From the NCBI RefSeq assembly GCF_014201335.1, contig NZ_JACHEB010000003.1:310001-374000 (forward strand): a DNA stretch of 64,000 nucleotides. The letters are read 5' to 3'. Position numbers and translations under genes: made by a program. Position 1 is the first letter of the stretch; each line of letters starts with the position of its first letter. Below the pieces are notes generated by a model. That model searched no databases. It was not told the origin of the DNA and saw nothing but the letters and a program-made list of their open reading frames with translations. Shown here piece after piece: positions 54,567 through 63,271 of the stretch. The DNA is from Tunturiibacter gelidiferens (GTDB taxonomy: Bacteria > Acidobacteriota > Terriglobia > Terriglobales > Acidobacteriaceae).

Positions 54567-54965
54567 CTATACGGGTTGGGTGCAGAACTTGCAGCGGGTG
54601 GCGGCTACGGGGATGTCGCCAAGGCACTGCGGGCAGGGTTTGGTGGCCGGAGGAGTGACTACTGCGGGGTGGAATTTTTTAAGCAGGTACTGGGTTGGGA
54701 TTACGAGGAAGAAGTAGACGACGCCAGCGATGAGGATGAAGTTGACGATGGCGGTGAGGAAGTCGCCGTAGCGGATTTCTCCGCCGTTCATGTGGCCGAC
54801 GAGATAGCCGAAGTTGGGCTTGCCGATGACGGCGCCGAGGAGCGGATTGATGATCTTTTCAGTCAGCGAGGTGACGATGGCCGTGAATGCGGCTCCGATG
54901 ATGACAGCGACAGCAAGATCAATGACGTTGCCACGCAAAATGAAATCGCGGAATCCTTTGAACAT
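54567..54965 (-). CDS. mscL: Large-conductance mechanosensitive channel MscL with C-terminal zinc ribbon
   Basis: A 132-residue inner-membrane channel that opens under hypo-osmotic tension. The ATG at 54965 has CAGGAGA upstream, and the first residues MFKGFRDFILRGNVIDLAVA are the MscL amphipathic helix and first pore helix with the VIIGAAFTAIVTSL constriction. A second helix follows (FLTAIVNFILIAGVVYFFLV). The tail differs from the usual helical bundle: it ends in a two-Cys-pair zinc ribbon (CPQCLGDIP, then CKFCTQPV) in the cytoplasm. The zinc ribbon could dock another protein or metal. Confidence 0.92.
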   Translation of the reverse strand: MFKGFRDFILRGNVIDLAVAVIIGAAFTAIVTSLTEKIINPLLGAVIGKPNFGYLVGHMNGGEIRYGDFLTAIVNFILIAGVVYFFLVIPTQYLLKKFHPAVVTPPATKPCPQCLGDIPVAATRCKFCTQPV

Positions 54966-55094
54966 GTGGTCAGTCTCCTGGTCAATTGTGCCGGTAGTCA
55001 CGGCTAGTCCGGTGCGGCGAGTATATCGCAGAGTGTTTTAGGAGATGGGGCGGTTGGTTGATGAGGTGAACAGAGTGGTTGTGGGGAAGACCGC

Positions 55095-55400
55095 TTATTG
55101 GGAGGATGCGATCCAGCGGGCGTAAGGGTAGAGGAGGAAGAAGAGGATCATGCAGAGGGCCATGAGGTCCATGTAGATGCAGAGGATGACGCCGGCGTGA
55201 TAGAAGCTCCAACGGCGTTGCATGCAACGGACGGTGTCGGCTGTGCCCGCGACGGCGAAGAGGGCGGGGAGGACGAGGAGGGGGGTGCCGTGGTTGTGGG
55301 GGAAGTCGGAGAGGCGAAGAGCGACGGCGAGACTGAAGAGAACGAGGAGGCTGCCGCGCAGAAGGGAATGGGTATGCGGATTGAGGAGGGGATGTCTCAC
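55095..55400 (-). CDS. Small membrane protein, three helices
   Basis: A 101-residue protein with hydrophobic helices at about 17-32, 41-56 and 67-95 (GVILCIYMDLMALCMILFFL). It resembles small inner-membrane proteins of acidobacteria with no known role. It stands alone between mscL and the VWFA gene on the same strand; the start could also be a later Met. No domain is recognised. Confidence 0.6.
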   Translation of the reverse strand: MRHPLLNPHTHSLLRGSLLVLFSLAVALRLSDFPHNHGTPLLVLPALFAVAGTADTVRCMQRRWSFYHAGVILCIYMDLMALCMILFFLLYPYARWIASSQ

Positions 55401-55531
55401 GCGACGTGTCTAGTACAAGGATAAGTGCGTGACTGGTTTGGTGCCATCCTGGTGGGGATGGATTTGCGGGAGCGCAGTGGAGCGCATGAGGATATTGACT
55501 GCGGCAAAGCGGATTTCAGGGTGGGGCGGAG

Positions 55532-57427
55532 CTATTTTTTCGCTGGCGCAGGTGGCTCGGTGGATGCGGTGGTTGCGACGGGGGGCAGGTTTTTGATGGC
55601 GTCGACAGGGACTTCAAAGGCTCCGATGTGGTTGGTGGCGAGGTCGTGCAGTCCTATACGGATGAAGTAGGGGCCTTTGATGGGGACGCTGATCTCCACG
55701 TGATAGGGGATGCCAGTGTGGAGGATTTGACGATAGACGGTTGGTGAGTAGGTGGCGCGGACCGGGTTGCTTACGACGTTGATGAGGCTGCCGTCTTGAT
55801 CGTAGACGTAGGTCAGGAACTGGAGAAGGGCGTGGTAGTTGCCATCGGGGGCGCGCTGGATGCTGATGGAAGAGGGGTCGGCAGCGATGTCGATGGCGTA
55901 GCGGCGGTAGGGGCCTTTTACATCGGAGGATGGATTGAGAGTGTTGTCTTTGGCTAGCTCAGTCTCCGGTTGAGTGCTGGCGGGGAGGACACGGGCTTTG
56001 AGGGTGATCTCGGTAGGTTGAGGGGCGCCACGCATCATGGCGACGTGCATTGGGTCGGTGCGGGGGGCTGCGGTGGCGGAGTCTTTTCTGGTTTTGCTGG
56101 CGAGGTGCGTGGCTACGCTGGGTCCGTTGGGGTCATTGGCGTAGTAGCCGCGGCGATAGGCGAGGGTGACGCCTGATTGCTGGAGTTTGACCTGGATTTT
56201 GCGGAAGTTGCCATTCCAATTGGTGTCGGACGGGGAGTAGGTGAGAGTGTAGTAGTGCGAGCCGGCAGCAACGGCTTTGTTGACCGCGTCGGCCAAATCG
56301 TTGTCGTTGATGAAGGCGTGGCCTCCACTGTCATCGGCCATTCGAGTCATGGTGAGATTCTCGAGGGCAGTCTCCTGATGGAATTTGATCTGGTCGGCGC
56401 CGAAGCGTGTGGGATCGTCGACGTAGATCTCTGTGGATTGAGAGACGTCCATGTTGGGAGAGGTCATGGCTCCGCGGACGTCGATGGGATATACGGCAAC
56501 CTGGGCGTGAGTAAGGAGATTTGTGGTCTCGCGATACTCGTCTTCCGAGCTGCCTACGACGTTGAGAGGATAAAGGAGAGTCGGGTCAGGAAGGATATCG
56601 AGGGGGAAAGAACCTGAGAACCAAATGAGGTTTTTACGACCGGGAATGCCGGCGAGATAGCGGGCTAGCTCATTGATGGCGTCCAGGGTGTATTTGACGC
56701 GGAGCTGCAGCTGATTCGAGGATATTTCAGTATCAAATTGCTTTATCAAGGCGATGAGGTAGGGGTCGATGGCGCTAAGACCGTCACCTTTGGCGTCGTT
56801 GGAAGCCTCTGTCAGCTGATCGGCGAGTTGAGTGCTGTTACCGCCTGAGACACGGTCGATGAGCGGCGAGTTTTTGATGTTCTTGTTGTTGATAGCGGCC
56901 TTCAGGAGCTCCGGATCTGAGGTGAAGCTTTGCAGCATCCAGAGCCTGGTGGTGAGGCCGAAGATCGCCATGGGAGCGCCGGGTGTAGAGGTCTTCAGAT
57001 ATTTGTGGAATTGATCGTGAAGATAGATCTGGTCGAGGACTGGGGTGTTGAGTGTGTCGAGAAGCAGGATGTTGACTGCGCCGCCCGTGGGAGCGGGGGT
57101 GTAGTTGGAGAAGATGCCGGGAGGAAATACCGGCATGGGTTGAATCGGCTTGGCGGACTGAACTGAGTGCTCTTCGAAGGATTTGATCTGCTGCGGTTTG
57201 CCGCCCTCAAGGAGGGCGAAGTCGCTCGCCTTCAGGTTGCGAATCGGATTCTGGCCTTTGTCGGTGACGACTACGTCTACGACGACGAGCTGAGTGCCTG
57301 CGCGGAGGGTCGTTACTTCGGACTGTGAGGGTTGAGGAGTTTGTGCTGGCTGAGGGGCTTGTGCTGAGGATTGCGGGAGGAGATTTGCTAGGAAGAGGAG
57401 AAACAACAGGGAAGTATTGCTCAGCAT
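55532..57427 (-). CDS. Secreted protein with acidobacterial VWFA-related domain
   Basis: A 631-residue exported protein. The ATG at 57427 is preceded by GGAGGG and begins a signal peptide (MLSNTSLLFLLFLANLLPQ, cleavage near SSAQA). Residues about 40-90 form a Gln/Thr-rich strand with QLVVVDVVVTDKGQNPIRNL. A von Willebrand factor A-like domain with a modified MIDAS start follows (VNILLLDTLNTPVLDQIYLH, then IPGRKNLIWFSGSFPLDI). The C-terminal part is beta-rich. The domain is greatly expanded in Acidobacteria and is thought to bind other proteins or surfaces; its ligand here is unknown. The gene is monocistronic. Confidence 0.9.
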   Translation of the reverse strand: MLSNTSLLFLLFLANLLPQSSAQAPQPAQTPQPSQSEVTTLRAGTQLVVVDVVVTDKGQNPIRNLKASDFALLEGGKPQQIKSFEEHSVQSAKPIQPMPVFPPGIFSNYTPAPTGGAVNILLLDTLNTPVLDQIYLHDQFHKYLKTSTPGAPMAIFGLTTRLWMLQSFTSDPELLKAAINNKNIKNSPLIDRVSGGNSTQLADQLTEASNDAKGDGLSAIDPYLIALIKQFDTEISSNQLQLRVKYTLDAINELARYLAGIPGRKNLIWFSGSFPLDILPDPTLLYPLNVVGSSEDEYRETTNLLTHAQVAVYPIDVRGAMTSPNMDVSQSTEIYVDDPTRFGADQIKFHQETALENLTMTRMADDSGGHAFINDNDLADAVNKAVAAGSHYYTLTYSPSDTNWNGNFRKIQVKLQQSGVTLAYRRGYYANDPNGPSVATHLASKTRKDSATAAPRTDPMHVAMMRGAPQPTEITLKARVLPASTQPETELAKDNTLNPSSDVKGPYRRYAIDIAADPSSISIQRAPDGNYHALLQFLTYVYDQDGSLINVVSNPVRATYSPTVYRQILHTGIPYHVEISVPIKGPYFIRIGLHDLATNHIGAFEVPVDAIKNLPPVATTASTEPPAPAKK

Positions 57428-57517
57428 GGGGCCCTCCGGTTGTGCCAACCTAGTTGAACACAACCGGAGTAGCCTTGCCAGGCAGATCAGTCGGCTAAGT
57501 TGAAGGAGGAGAGGAGG

Positions 57518-58585
57518 CTAGACCGTTGTGAGCTCGGGTTCGGACTGGGTGGCTATGGCTTTGATGGATTGGTTGTAGGGAGCGGTGAGGACGCCGCGCT
57601 CGGTGATGATGGCGGTGACGTACTTCGCGGGGGTGACGTCAAAGGCGGGGTTTTCGATGGCTACTCCGTGCGGGGTCATCTGCTTGCCGTTGGAGTGGGT
57701 GACCTCAGTGGCTGCGCGCTGTTCGATGGGGATGAGATCGCCGTGTGCAGTGGCGAGGTCGAGGGTGGACCAGGGGGCCGCGACGTAGAAGGGGATGTTG
57801 TGTTCTTTGGCGAGGATGGCTACGCCGTAGGTGCCGATCTTGTTGGCGACATCGCCGTTGGCAGCGATGCGGTCAGCTCCGACGATAACGGCCTGGATGC
57901 GGCCCTGACGCATGAGGGAGGCGGCCATGTTGTCGCATAGAACGGTGGTGGGGATGTTGTCCTTCATGAGTTCCCAGGCGGTGAGGCGGGCTCCCTGGAG
58001 GAAGGGACGGGTCTCGTCGGCGAAGACGTCGATCTTGTGGCCGCGCTCGATCGCGGCACGAATGACGCCGAGGGCTGAGCCGTAGCCGCAGGTGGCAAGG
58101 GCTCCGGCGTTGCAATGGGTGAGGACGGTGCCTTCTTTGGGGAGGAGTGATGCGCCGTGGGCGCCCATCTGCTTGCAGGCGGCGATGTCTTCGTCGTACA
58201 TGCGGCGTGCCTTGGCGACGACGGCGGCTTTGATATCGGGAATGGTGGTGTTTTTTGCAACGAGCTCGACGTAGAGACTGCGGATCTCTTCGATGCCCCA
58301 GAAGAGGTTGACGGCGGTGGGGCGGGTCTCGGCGAGGGTCTTTGCGATGACGGCGACCTCTTCGGTGAGGGCAGGGAGGGTGGTCGCGGTGCTGCGGTCG
58401 ATGCCGATGGCCATGCCCATGGCGGCAGAGACGCCGATGGCTGGGGCGCCGCGGACGATCATGTCGCGGATGACGGTGGCGACTTGTTTGTAGTCGGTGG
58501 CAAGGACGTAGGTCTCCTCGAGAGGGAGCTTGGTTTGGTCGAGGAAATTAACGCCGGTAGGGAGCCATTCGAGGGTGGGAATCAT
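57518..58585 (-). CDS. mtnA: S-methyl-5-thioribose-1-phosphate isomerase
   Basis: A 355-residue enzyme of the eIF2B-alpha/MtnA family converting 5-methylthioribose 1-phosphate (or 5-deoxyribose 1-phosphate) to the ribulose form. The motifs [37 protein letters not shown] with the catalytic Cys, and [20 protein letters not shown] with the catalytic Asp are intact. It works in methionine salvage or in the alternative DHAP shunt. A class II aldolase gene lies about 2 kb away on the same strand, which fits the shunt. Confidence 0.94.
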   Translation of the reverse strand: MIPTLEWLPTGVNFLDQTKLPLEETYVLATDYKQVATVIRDMIVRGAPAIGVSAAMGMAIGIDRSTATTLPALTEEVAVIAKTLAETRPTAVNLFWGIEEIRSLYVELVAKNTTIPDIKAAVVAKARRMYDEDIAACKQMGAHGASLLPKEGTVLTHCNAGALATCGYGSALGVIRAAIERGHKIDVFADETRPFLQGARLTAWELMKDNIPTTVLCDNMAASLMRQGRIQAVIVGADRIAANGDVANKIGTYGVAILAKEHNIPFYVAAPWSTLDLATAHGDLIPIEQRAATEVTHSNGKQMTPHGVAIENPAFDVTPAKYVTAIITERGVLTAPYNQSIKAIATQSEPELTTV

Positions 58586-58592
58586 GTCCCTT

Positions 58593-58809
58593 CTAGTTTA
58601 GACGACTTGGGCCGGCAATGGGGCGGATGTGTGGGCCGTGAGCGGCTCGCGGGGCGTAGAAGCGCTGGCAGCAGCAGGTGCAGCGAACGGCGCAGGGCGA
58701 GGAGATTGAAGAACCGATCCTTAATGCCGCGACGGTGTGAGCGGTGGAGGGATTCCGTGTTGCAGTGGGGGCAGGATCTTCCGTTGGCGAACATCGGTTT
58801 TGAGAACAT
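58593..58809 (-). pseudogene. Small zinc-ribbon-like gene with one frameshift
   Basis: From the ATG at 58809 the frame reads MFSKPMFANGRSCPHCNTES and RGIKDRFFNLLALR. Then a probable one-base deletion near 58694 moves the natural continuation (RCTCCCQRFYAPRAAHGPHI, ending at a TAG at 58593) into another frame. Together the pieces make a 70-residue protein with paired cysteines of zinc-ribbon type. It ends eight bases before the mtnA start. As it stands the frame runs into mtnA sequence and the second cysteine group is lost. It could be an intact shorter gene or a sequencing error. Confidence 0.5.
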
Positions 58810-58947
58810 GAGGGCTCTATCGGCGACTATGTCTCGATTATTAAGCGCGTGGAAGTTGTTTCTCGCAATTTGAGGCTTTTTGCGTGGATTCTCGTCCAGA
58901 ATGGGAATAAGGATGCGATCTGATTTGTGATTGTGGCGGAGGTAATT

Positions 58948-59292
58948 GTGAAGATTGTGAAGAAAGATGCGCTGACTAATGCTCTTCTGGCCGTGATTGC
59001 GATGGCTTTGATTGTGATTGCTTCGAGACCATATGTGTCTCCTGTACCCGTTGCGGCTGACTCGTCCCCGGCGCATGCGTTCTACATTGAGCCGGGGGTG
59101 CAGAATCTGCGGTATCCGGATGGTACGGGGCAGGTCTACGGGAAGGTCGTCGTCGATCTGCGGAGTGGGAAGATCTGGGGTTTTCCGACTGGGACTGTGG
59201 ATCCTTATCCGTCGTATCCATTGGATAGCAAACCGTCGGTTTCAAAGCCTTTTGCGCTGGGGCGTTATGCGTTTGAAGACACGGAGAAATAA
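58948..59292 (+). CDS. Hypothetical membrane-anchored protein
   Basis: A 114-residue protein starting at the GTG at 58948 with GGAGG five bases upstream. An N-terminal helix (TNALLAVIAMALIVIASRPY) anchors it. The rest is a small periplasmic domain (KVVVDLRSGKIWGFPTGTVD) of no known family, seen in several acidobacterial genomes as far as I recall. It is followed by the RNB ribonuclease gene after a short gap, and may share its transcript. Confidence 0.7.
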   Translation: MKIVKKDALTNALLAVIAMALIVIASRPYVSPVPVAADSSPAHAFYIEPGVQNLRYPDGTGQVYGKVVVDLRSGKIWGFPTGTVDPYPSYPLDSKPSVSKPFALGRYAFEDTEK

Positions 59293-59325
59293 GAAGTTAT
59301 TGCTCGCGTGGTAGGCTTCCCTTGC

Positions 59326-60786
59326 ATGTCTACCCATACCTTTGACCTGGTTGCTTCTGCTGCTGCTGAGATGGTTCGCGAAGGCTTTCACACGGAGTTT
59401 CCTGATGGCAGCGAGGCGCAGTTGACGACGATTCGCGCAGCTGAGGGAGCAAAGCCTGATGCGGAGACACGTGATCTCCGCGGGTTGCTGTGGTCTTCGA
59501 TCGATAACGATACGTCGCGGGATCTGGACCAGATTGAGGTGGCTGAGCGCGTGGGCGATGGAGTGCGCGTGAAGGTGGGAGTCGCGGATGTGGCGGGATC
59601 GGTGGGGAAGGATACGCCGCTTGATCGGCATGCTGCGGACCAGACGCAGACGGTGTATACAGCGGTGAGGAACTTCTCGATGCTGCCGACGGAGCTTTCG
59701 ACGGATTTGACTTCGTTGAATGAAGGGGAAGACCGCGCGGCGATGGTGGTTGAGTTTGTGGTGGATGTAGAGGGAAAGGTCCAGGCGACGAGCATCTATA
59801 AGGCGGAGGTGCGGAACAGGGCGCAGCTTGCTTATAGCCAGGTGGGGCCGTGGCTGGAAGGGAAAGCGGGGCCGGATGCGAAGGTGGCTGCTTCTACGGA
59901 GTTGCAGGGGCAGCTGCGGCTGCAGGATGAGGCGGCGGTGAAGTTGCGGGCGCAGCGGGTGAAGATGGGGGCGCTGGAGTTCAACCGGGTGGAGGCTGAT
60001 CCGGTGGTGGTGGATGGGAAGGTGCAGTCAATCGGTACGGCGTTTCATAACCGGGCGAGCGATTTGATTGAAGAGTTAATGATCGCTGCGAATGAGACGA
60101 TGGCGCGGACGCTGCGGGCGGCGAAGCGGTCGTCGATTCGCAGGGTGGTGAAGTCCCCGGAGCGCTGGGCGCGGATTGTGGAGCTGGTCGGGCGGTATGG
60201 GACGGTGCTGCCGGCTCAGCCTGACTCGGGTGCGCTGAATGCGTTTTTGCAGGCACAGCGGCAGGCGGATGCGGTGCATTATCCGGATCTGTCGCTGGCG
60301 ATCATCAAGTTGATGGGGCCGGGGGAGTATGTGTTGGCTCGGGGCGATGAGGAGGAGCAGCAGGGGCATTTCGGACTGGCGGCGCAGGACTATTCGCACT
60401 CGACGGCACCGAATCGGCGGTTTGTCGATTTAGTGACGCAACGGGTCGTGAAGGCAATGCTGAGTGGGGAGGCTGCTCCCTATAGCGATGAACAGCTTGG
60501 CGCGATTGCGAAGCATTGCAACGAACGGGAATCTGCCGCGCGCAAAGTGGAGCGGGCGATGTTGAAGAGAGTGGCGGCGGTGGCGCTGGCAGGGAGCGTG
60601 GGGAAGGCCTTCCATGGAGTGATCACCGGGGCGAATGATAAGGGGACCTATGTGCGGGTGTTCGATCCGCCGGTGGAGGGTAAGGTGGTGCGGGGAGAAC
60701 GGGGGCTGGATGTGGGGGATACGGTCGAGGTGACGCTGCTGCATACCGACCCGCAACATGCATTTATCGACTTTGCGCATGCGTGA
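59326..60786 (+). CDS. RNB-domain exoribonuclease (RNase II/R family)
   Basis: A 486-residue 3'-5' exoribonuclease of the RNase II family. The RNB catalytic domain fills most of the protein, with the metal-binding Asp motif SSIDNDTSRDLDQIEVAERV split as IDNDTSRDLDQIE. It also has the family block YSHSTAPNRRFVDLVTQRVV and the C-terminal S1-like strand region TYVRVFDPPVEGKVVRGERG. It is shorter than E. coli RNase II (644 residues) because the N-terminal cold-shock domains are missing. I chose the ATG at 59326 over a GTG at 59308; neither has a strong ribosome site. Confidence 0.88.
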   Translation: MSTHTFDLVASAAAEMVREGFHTEFPDGSEAQLTTIRAAEGAKPDAETRDLRGLLWSSIDNDTSRDLDQIEVAERVGDGVRVKVGVADVAGSVGKDTPLDRHAADQTQTVYTAVRNFSMLPTELSTDLTSLNEGEDRAAMVVEFVVDVEGKVQATSIYKAEVRNRAQLAYSQVGPWLEGKAGPDAKVAASTELQGQLRLQDEAAVKLRAQRVKMGALEFNRVEADPVVVDGKVQSIGTAFHNRASDLIEELMIAANETMARTLRAAKRSSIRRVVKSPERWARIVELVGRYGTVLPAQPDSGALNAFLQAQRQADAVHYPDLSLAIIKLMGPGEYVLARGDEEEQQGHFGLAAQDYSHSTAPNRRFVDLVTQRVVKAMLSGEAAPYSDEQLGAIAKHCNERESAARKVERAMLKRVAAVALAGSVGKAFHGVITGANDKGTYVRVFDPPVEGKVVRGERGLDVGDTVEVTLLHTDPQHAFIDFAHA

Positions 60787-60830
60787 GTCTGGACCGAGGA
60801 TTACTCGTTTGCCTCGGCGGTATGCGTTTG

Positions 60831-61499
60831 CTAGGTTGCGTTGCGAATGTACTTTTGTTTTGCGCGAAAGAGATCTTCGAGTTGGGTGTCGTTGAGCGTT
60901 TGCGCGGAACCCAGTTGGTGAGCGACGAGGCGGATGTGGGCGAGGTGCTCGACGGTTTCCATCTTGAGGAAGGCGTCGAGGAGCGTGGGTCCGTAGGCTA
61001 CTGCGCCGTGATTGGCCATGAGGATGGCGGTGTGGTGGGGGATGAAGGGTCTGAGGCTTGCCGCGACCTCGTCGGTGCCGGTGGTGGCGTATTGGGCGAG
61101 GGGGACTGAGCCGAGGGTCATGACGGCCTCCTGGCAGAGCATCTCGTCGAGGGCGCGGCCGGCGCAGGCGAACGCGGTCGCAATGGGAGGATGGGAGTGG
61201 ACGACGGCCTCGACGTCGGCTCTCATTTGGTAGACGGCGAGGTGCATGCTGAGTTCGCTGGTGACCTTTCTTGAGCCGGCGAGCTGCCGTCCCTCGAGGT
61301 CAACGATTACCATGTCGGCCGCGCGCATGAGGTACTTGCTCATGCCGGTGGGCGTGACCAGCAGGCGCTCCTGATCGAGCCGGACGGAGAGGTTTCCCGA
61401 GGTCCCTGGCATGAAGCCGAGTCGAGAGAGCCATCTACCGAACTGGACCAGTTCGCGCCGCAATTCAACTTCTGGTCGGCCGATACATTCTTCGATCAT
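60831..61499 (-). CDS. Class II aldolase/adducin-family protein
   Basis: A 222-residue zinc aldolase related to L-fuculose-1-phosphate aldolase. It has GTSGNLSVRL, the LLVTPTGMSKYLM phosphate loop, VVHSHPPIATAFACAG with two zinc His residues, and the later AILMANHGAVAYGPTLLDAF. The ATG at 61499 has AGAGGAA upstream; the 18 codons before it are a false extension. It follows the radical SAM gene by 61 bases on the same strand. Possible roles are sugar-phosphate cleavage or, with mtnA nearby, cleavage of 5-deoxyribulose or methylthioribulose phosphate in the DHAP shunt. The exact substrate is not decided by sequence. Confidence 0.85.
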   Translation of the reverse strand: MIEECIGRPEVELRRELVQFGRWLSRLGFMPGTSGNLSVRLDQERLLVTPTGMSKYLMRAADMVIVDLEGRQLAGSRKVTSELSMHLAVYQMRADVEAVVHSHPPIATAFACAGRALDEMLCQEAVMTLGSVPLAQYATTGTDEVAASLRPFIPHHTAILMANHGAVAYGPTLLDAFLKMETVEHLAHIRLVAHQLGSAQTLNDTQLEDLFRAKQKYIRNAT

Positions 61500-61559
61500 C
61501 GTTCCTCTTTCATTGCCATGAAGTGTAATCCCATTACGGTTTTCAAAGGGCATGTTTCC

Positions 61560-62585
61560 TCACAGGATTTCGAATGGAGATGGTTCTATTTGGATGATCG
61601 GAGTGGAAGGCGACGGAGTTTGCAGATTTCTCCAGGCTTTACCGATTTTGGCGGAGGCCATGAAGAGGTGACCGGCAGTGAGCGAGCCAACAACGCGGTG
61701 GTGGCCGACCGCTGCCAGTCCCATGGATGCGATGCAGCCACACTGTTCGCAGTCAGGGTTGCCGCCAAACTGGCAGGGGGTGATCTTGGTTGAGAGATCC
61801 GCTGAGACGGTCATAGTTGTTCGAGCGAAGATACACTCTTCAGGGCTCTTTGGTGGAGAGGAGATTTCATTTATTACAATTTCCGGCATATCAAGGACCG
61901 GATATTTTTTTCGAAGCTTGTGCAATTCGACGATGGTAGCCGTTCGTTGGGTGGGGGTGAGGATTTCGGGATCAGTGGCACCGCGCTGCGGAGTGAACAG
62001 GCTGAACCAGACCTTCGCTACGGCGGGCTGAGCGCTCCAGAACTCGAGGAACTGGTCGAGGTACCCGGGGCGATCGGCGATCTGCGCGGTGATGGTGCTG
62101 TGGATCGTGATTCTGGCGTCCTGGATATTTTTGAGGATGCGTTCGTAGGTGGCGGGCTTGCGGCGTTCGTCGTGTTCGGGTTGAAGTCCATCGATGGATA
62201 CGACTACGTTGAGTTTTCGAAACCGCTTCCATTCGGGAGGAATAACGCGGAAGGCGCTAGTGACGACCTGGGTGTGGATGCCACGGGCTTCGATCTGGGG
62301 TAGGAGGAGTTCGAGCTCTCGATAGCGGACAAGAGGGTCGCCGCCGACGAGGGAGACGTGTAGGGGCTTTTCTTTGTCCAGGAGATCGAGAACTCCTTGG
62401 ACGAGCTGGTCTCCCTTGAAGTCGGAGAGATCGCGTAGCTGGGTACTTCCATTGAGGTGCGCGGCGTCGAAGGCGTAACAACCTGGGCAGCGCAAAGGGC
62501 ATTCTTTGGTGATTTCTATGGACAACGACGGAGCCCGACCTGCGAGAATCCTGGCCCATGCGTGGATGACTTCCGATTTCTTCAT
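61560..62585 (-). CDS. Radical SAM protein
   Basis: A 341-residue radical SAM enzyme. The cluster-binding motif is CPLRCPGC (about residues 30-37). The SAM-binding GGDP motif (VSLVGGDPLVRYRELELLLP) and the barrel strand VVVSIDGLQPEHDE follow. Near the C-terminus a further Cys group (CQFGGNPDCEQCGC, about residues 279-292) suggests an auxiliary Fe-S cluster. The fold resembles HpnH and SPASM-like proteins, but I cannot name the substrate. The aldolase gene follows closely, so the pair probably works on one pathway. Confidence 0.85.
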   Translation of the reverse strand: MKKSEVIHAWARILAGRAPSLSIEITKECPLRCPGCYAFDAAHLNGSTQLRDLSDFKGDQLVQGVLDLLDKEKPLHVSLVGGDPLVRYRELELLLPQIEARGIHTQVVTSAFRVIPPEWKRFRKLNVVVSIDGLQPEHDERRKPATYERILKNIQDARITIHSTITAQIADRPGYLDQFLEFWSAQPAVAKVWFSLFTPQRGATDPEILTPTQRTATIVELHKLRKKYPVLDMPEIVINEISSPPKSPEECIFARTTMTVSADLSTKITPCQFGGNPDCEQCGCIASMGLAAVGHHRVVGSLTAGHLFMASAKIGKAWRNLQTPSPSTPIIQIEPSPFEIL

Positions 62586-62678
62586 TGCTTCTCCATGATC
62601 GACTGAACGGGAAAGTGGATCAGTTTTGATAAGAGACGTAAGTGACTCAAAAGGGAGAGTCGAGCGTGCGGAGACCGA

Positions 62679-63083
62679 TCAGACTTGGAGGGGGAGGTTG
62701 ACGATGAGAAGAGGGGTGTCAGGAAGCAGACGGGATCGCATCGCCGCGATCAGGTGGGGCGCCAATGTCGAGGCTGGGTCGACTGGTTTGAAGATGGAAG
62801 ACAGAGCGTGTCGAAGCGAGAGTAGAAGGCTAAGAATCTCTCTGCGCTGATGGGAGAGCAGGAGGATGAGACAAAAGATCGCGGCGAGAGCCAGAAGGCC
62901 GAACTCGCAGTCCTGTCCCCCACGGAGAAACTTGTCAAAGGTCCAGAGGTACTCCGTGATCGGCATAACAGCTACGAGGACTGCTGTGAGAAACACGAGG
63001 ATTCTGCCTAGCAGAATGCAGGTTTGAGACGCAGGAGAGTATTTCCTTTCAACGGGCCCGTTCGTGATGGGTGTTAGTTTCAA
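62679..63083 (-). CDS. Hypothetical membrane protein
   Basis: A 134-residue protein with two hydrophobic helices (about 22-42, CILLGRILVFLTAVLVAVMP, and 62-76, LLALAAIFCLILLLS), possibly a third later. No family is recognised. It lies alone on the minus strand between the radical SAM gene and the glycosidase. Codon use is normal, so it is likely a real but lineage-specific gene. Confidence 0.55.
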   Translation of the reverse strand: MKLTPITNGPVERKYSPASQTCILLGRILVFLTAVLVAVMPITEYLWTFDKFLRGGQDCEFGLLALAAIFCLILLLSHQRREILSLLLSLRHALSSIFKPVDPASTLAPHLIAAMRSRLLPDTPLLIVNLPLQV

Positions 63084-63271
63084 AAACCCTCTCGGTCTGC
63101 TGCGATTCTACCTTGATCCGTTGGAATTGGGTTAGCAGTCGAGACGAGATTCTGCTGTAGCCTGCTGTGTCTTTGCTGTTCTGCTCATATGATGCATAAA
63201 TTTGCGCTGATTTTTCTCTCATCGGAAAGTTTTTGCTTTTTATCGACAAATTCCAAACCTCACACAGCCTT

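Noticed and set aside
58157..58873. 238-codon plus-strand frame
   Set aside because: Gly/Asp-rich antisense of mtnA and the zinc-ribbon remnant; no ribosome site and no domain.
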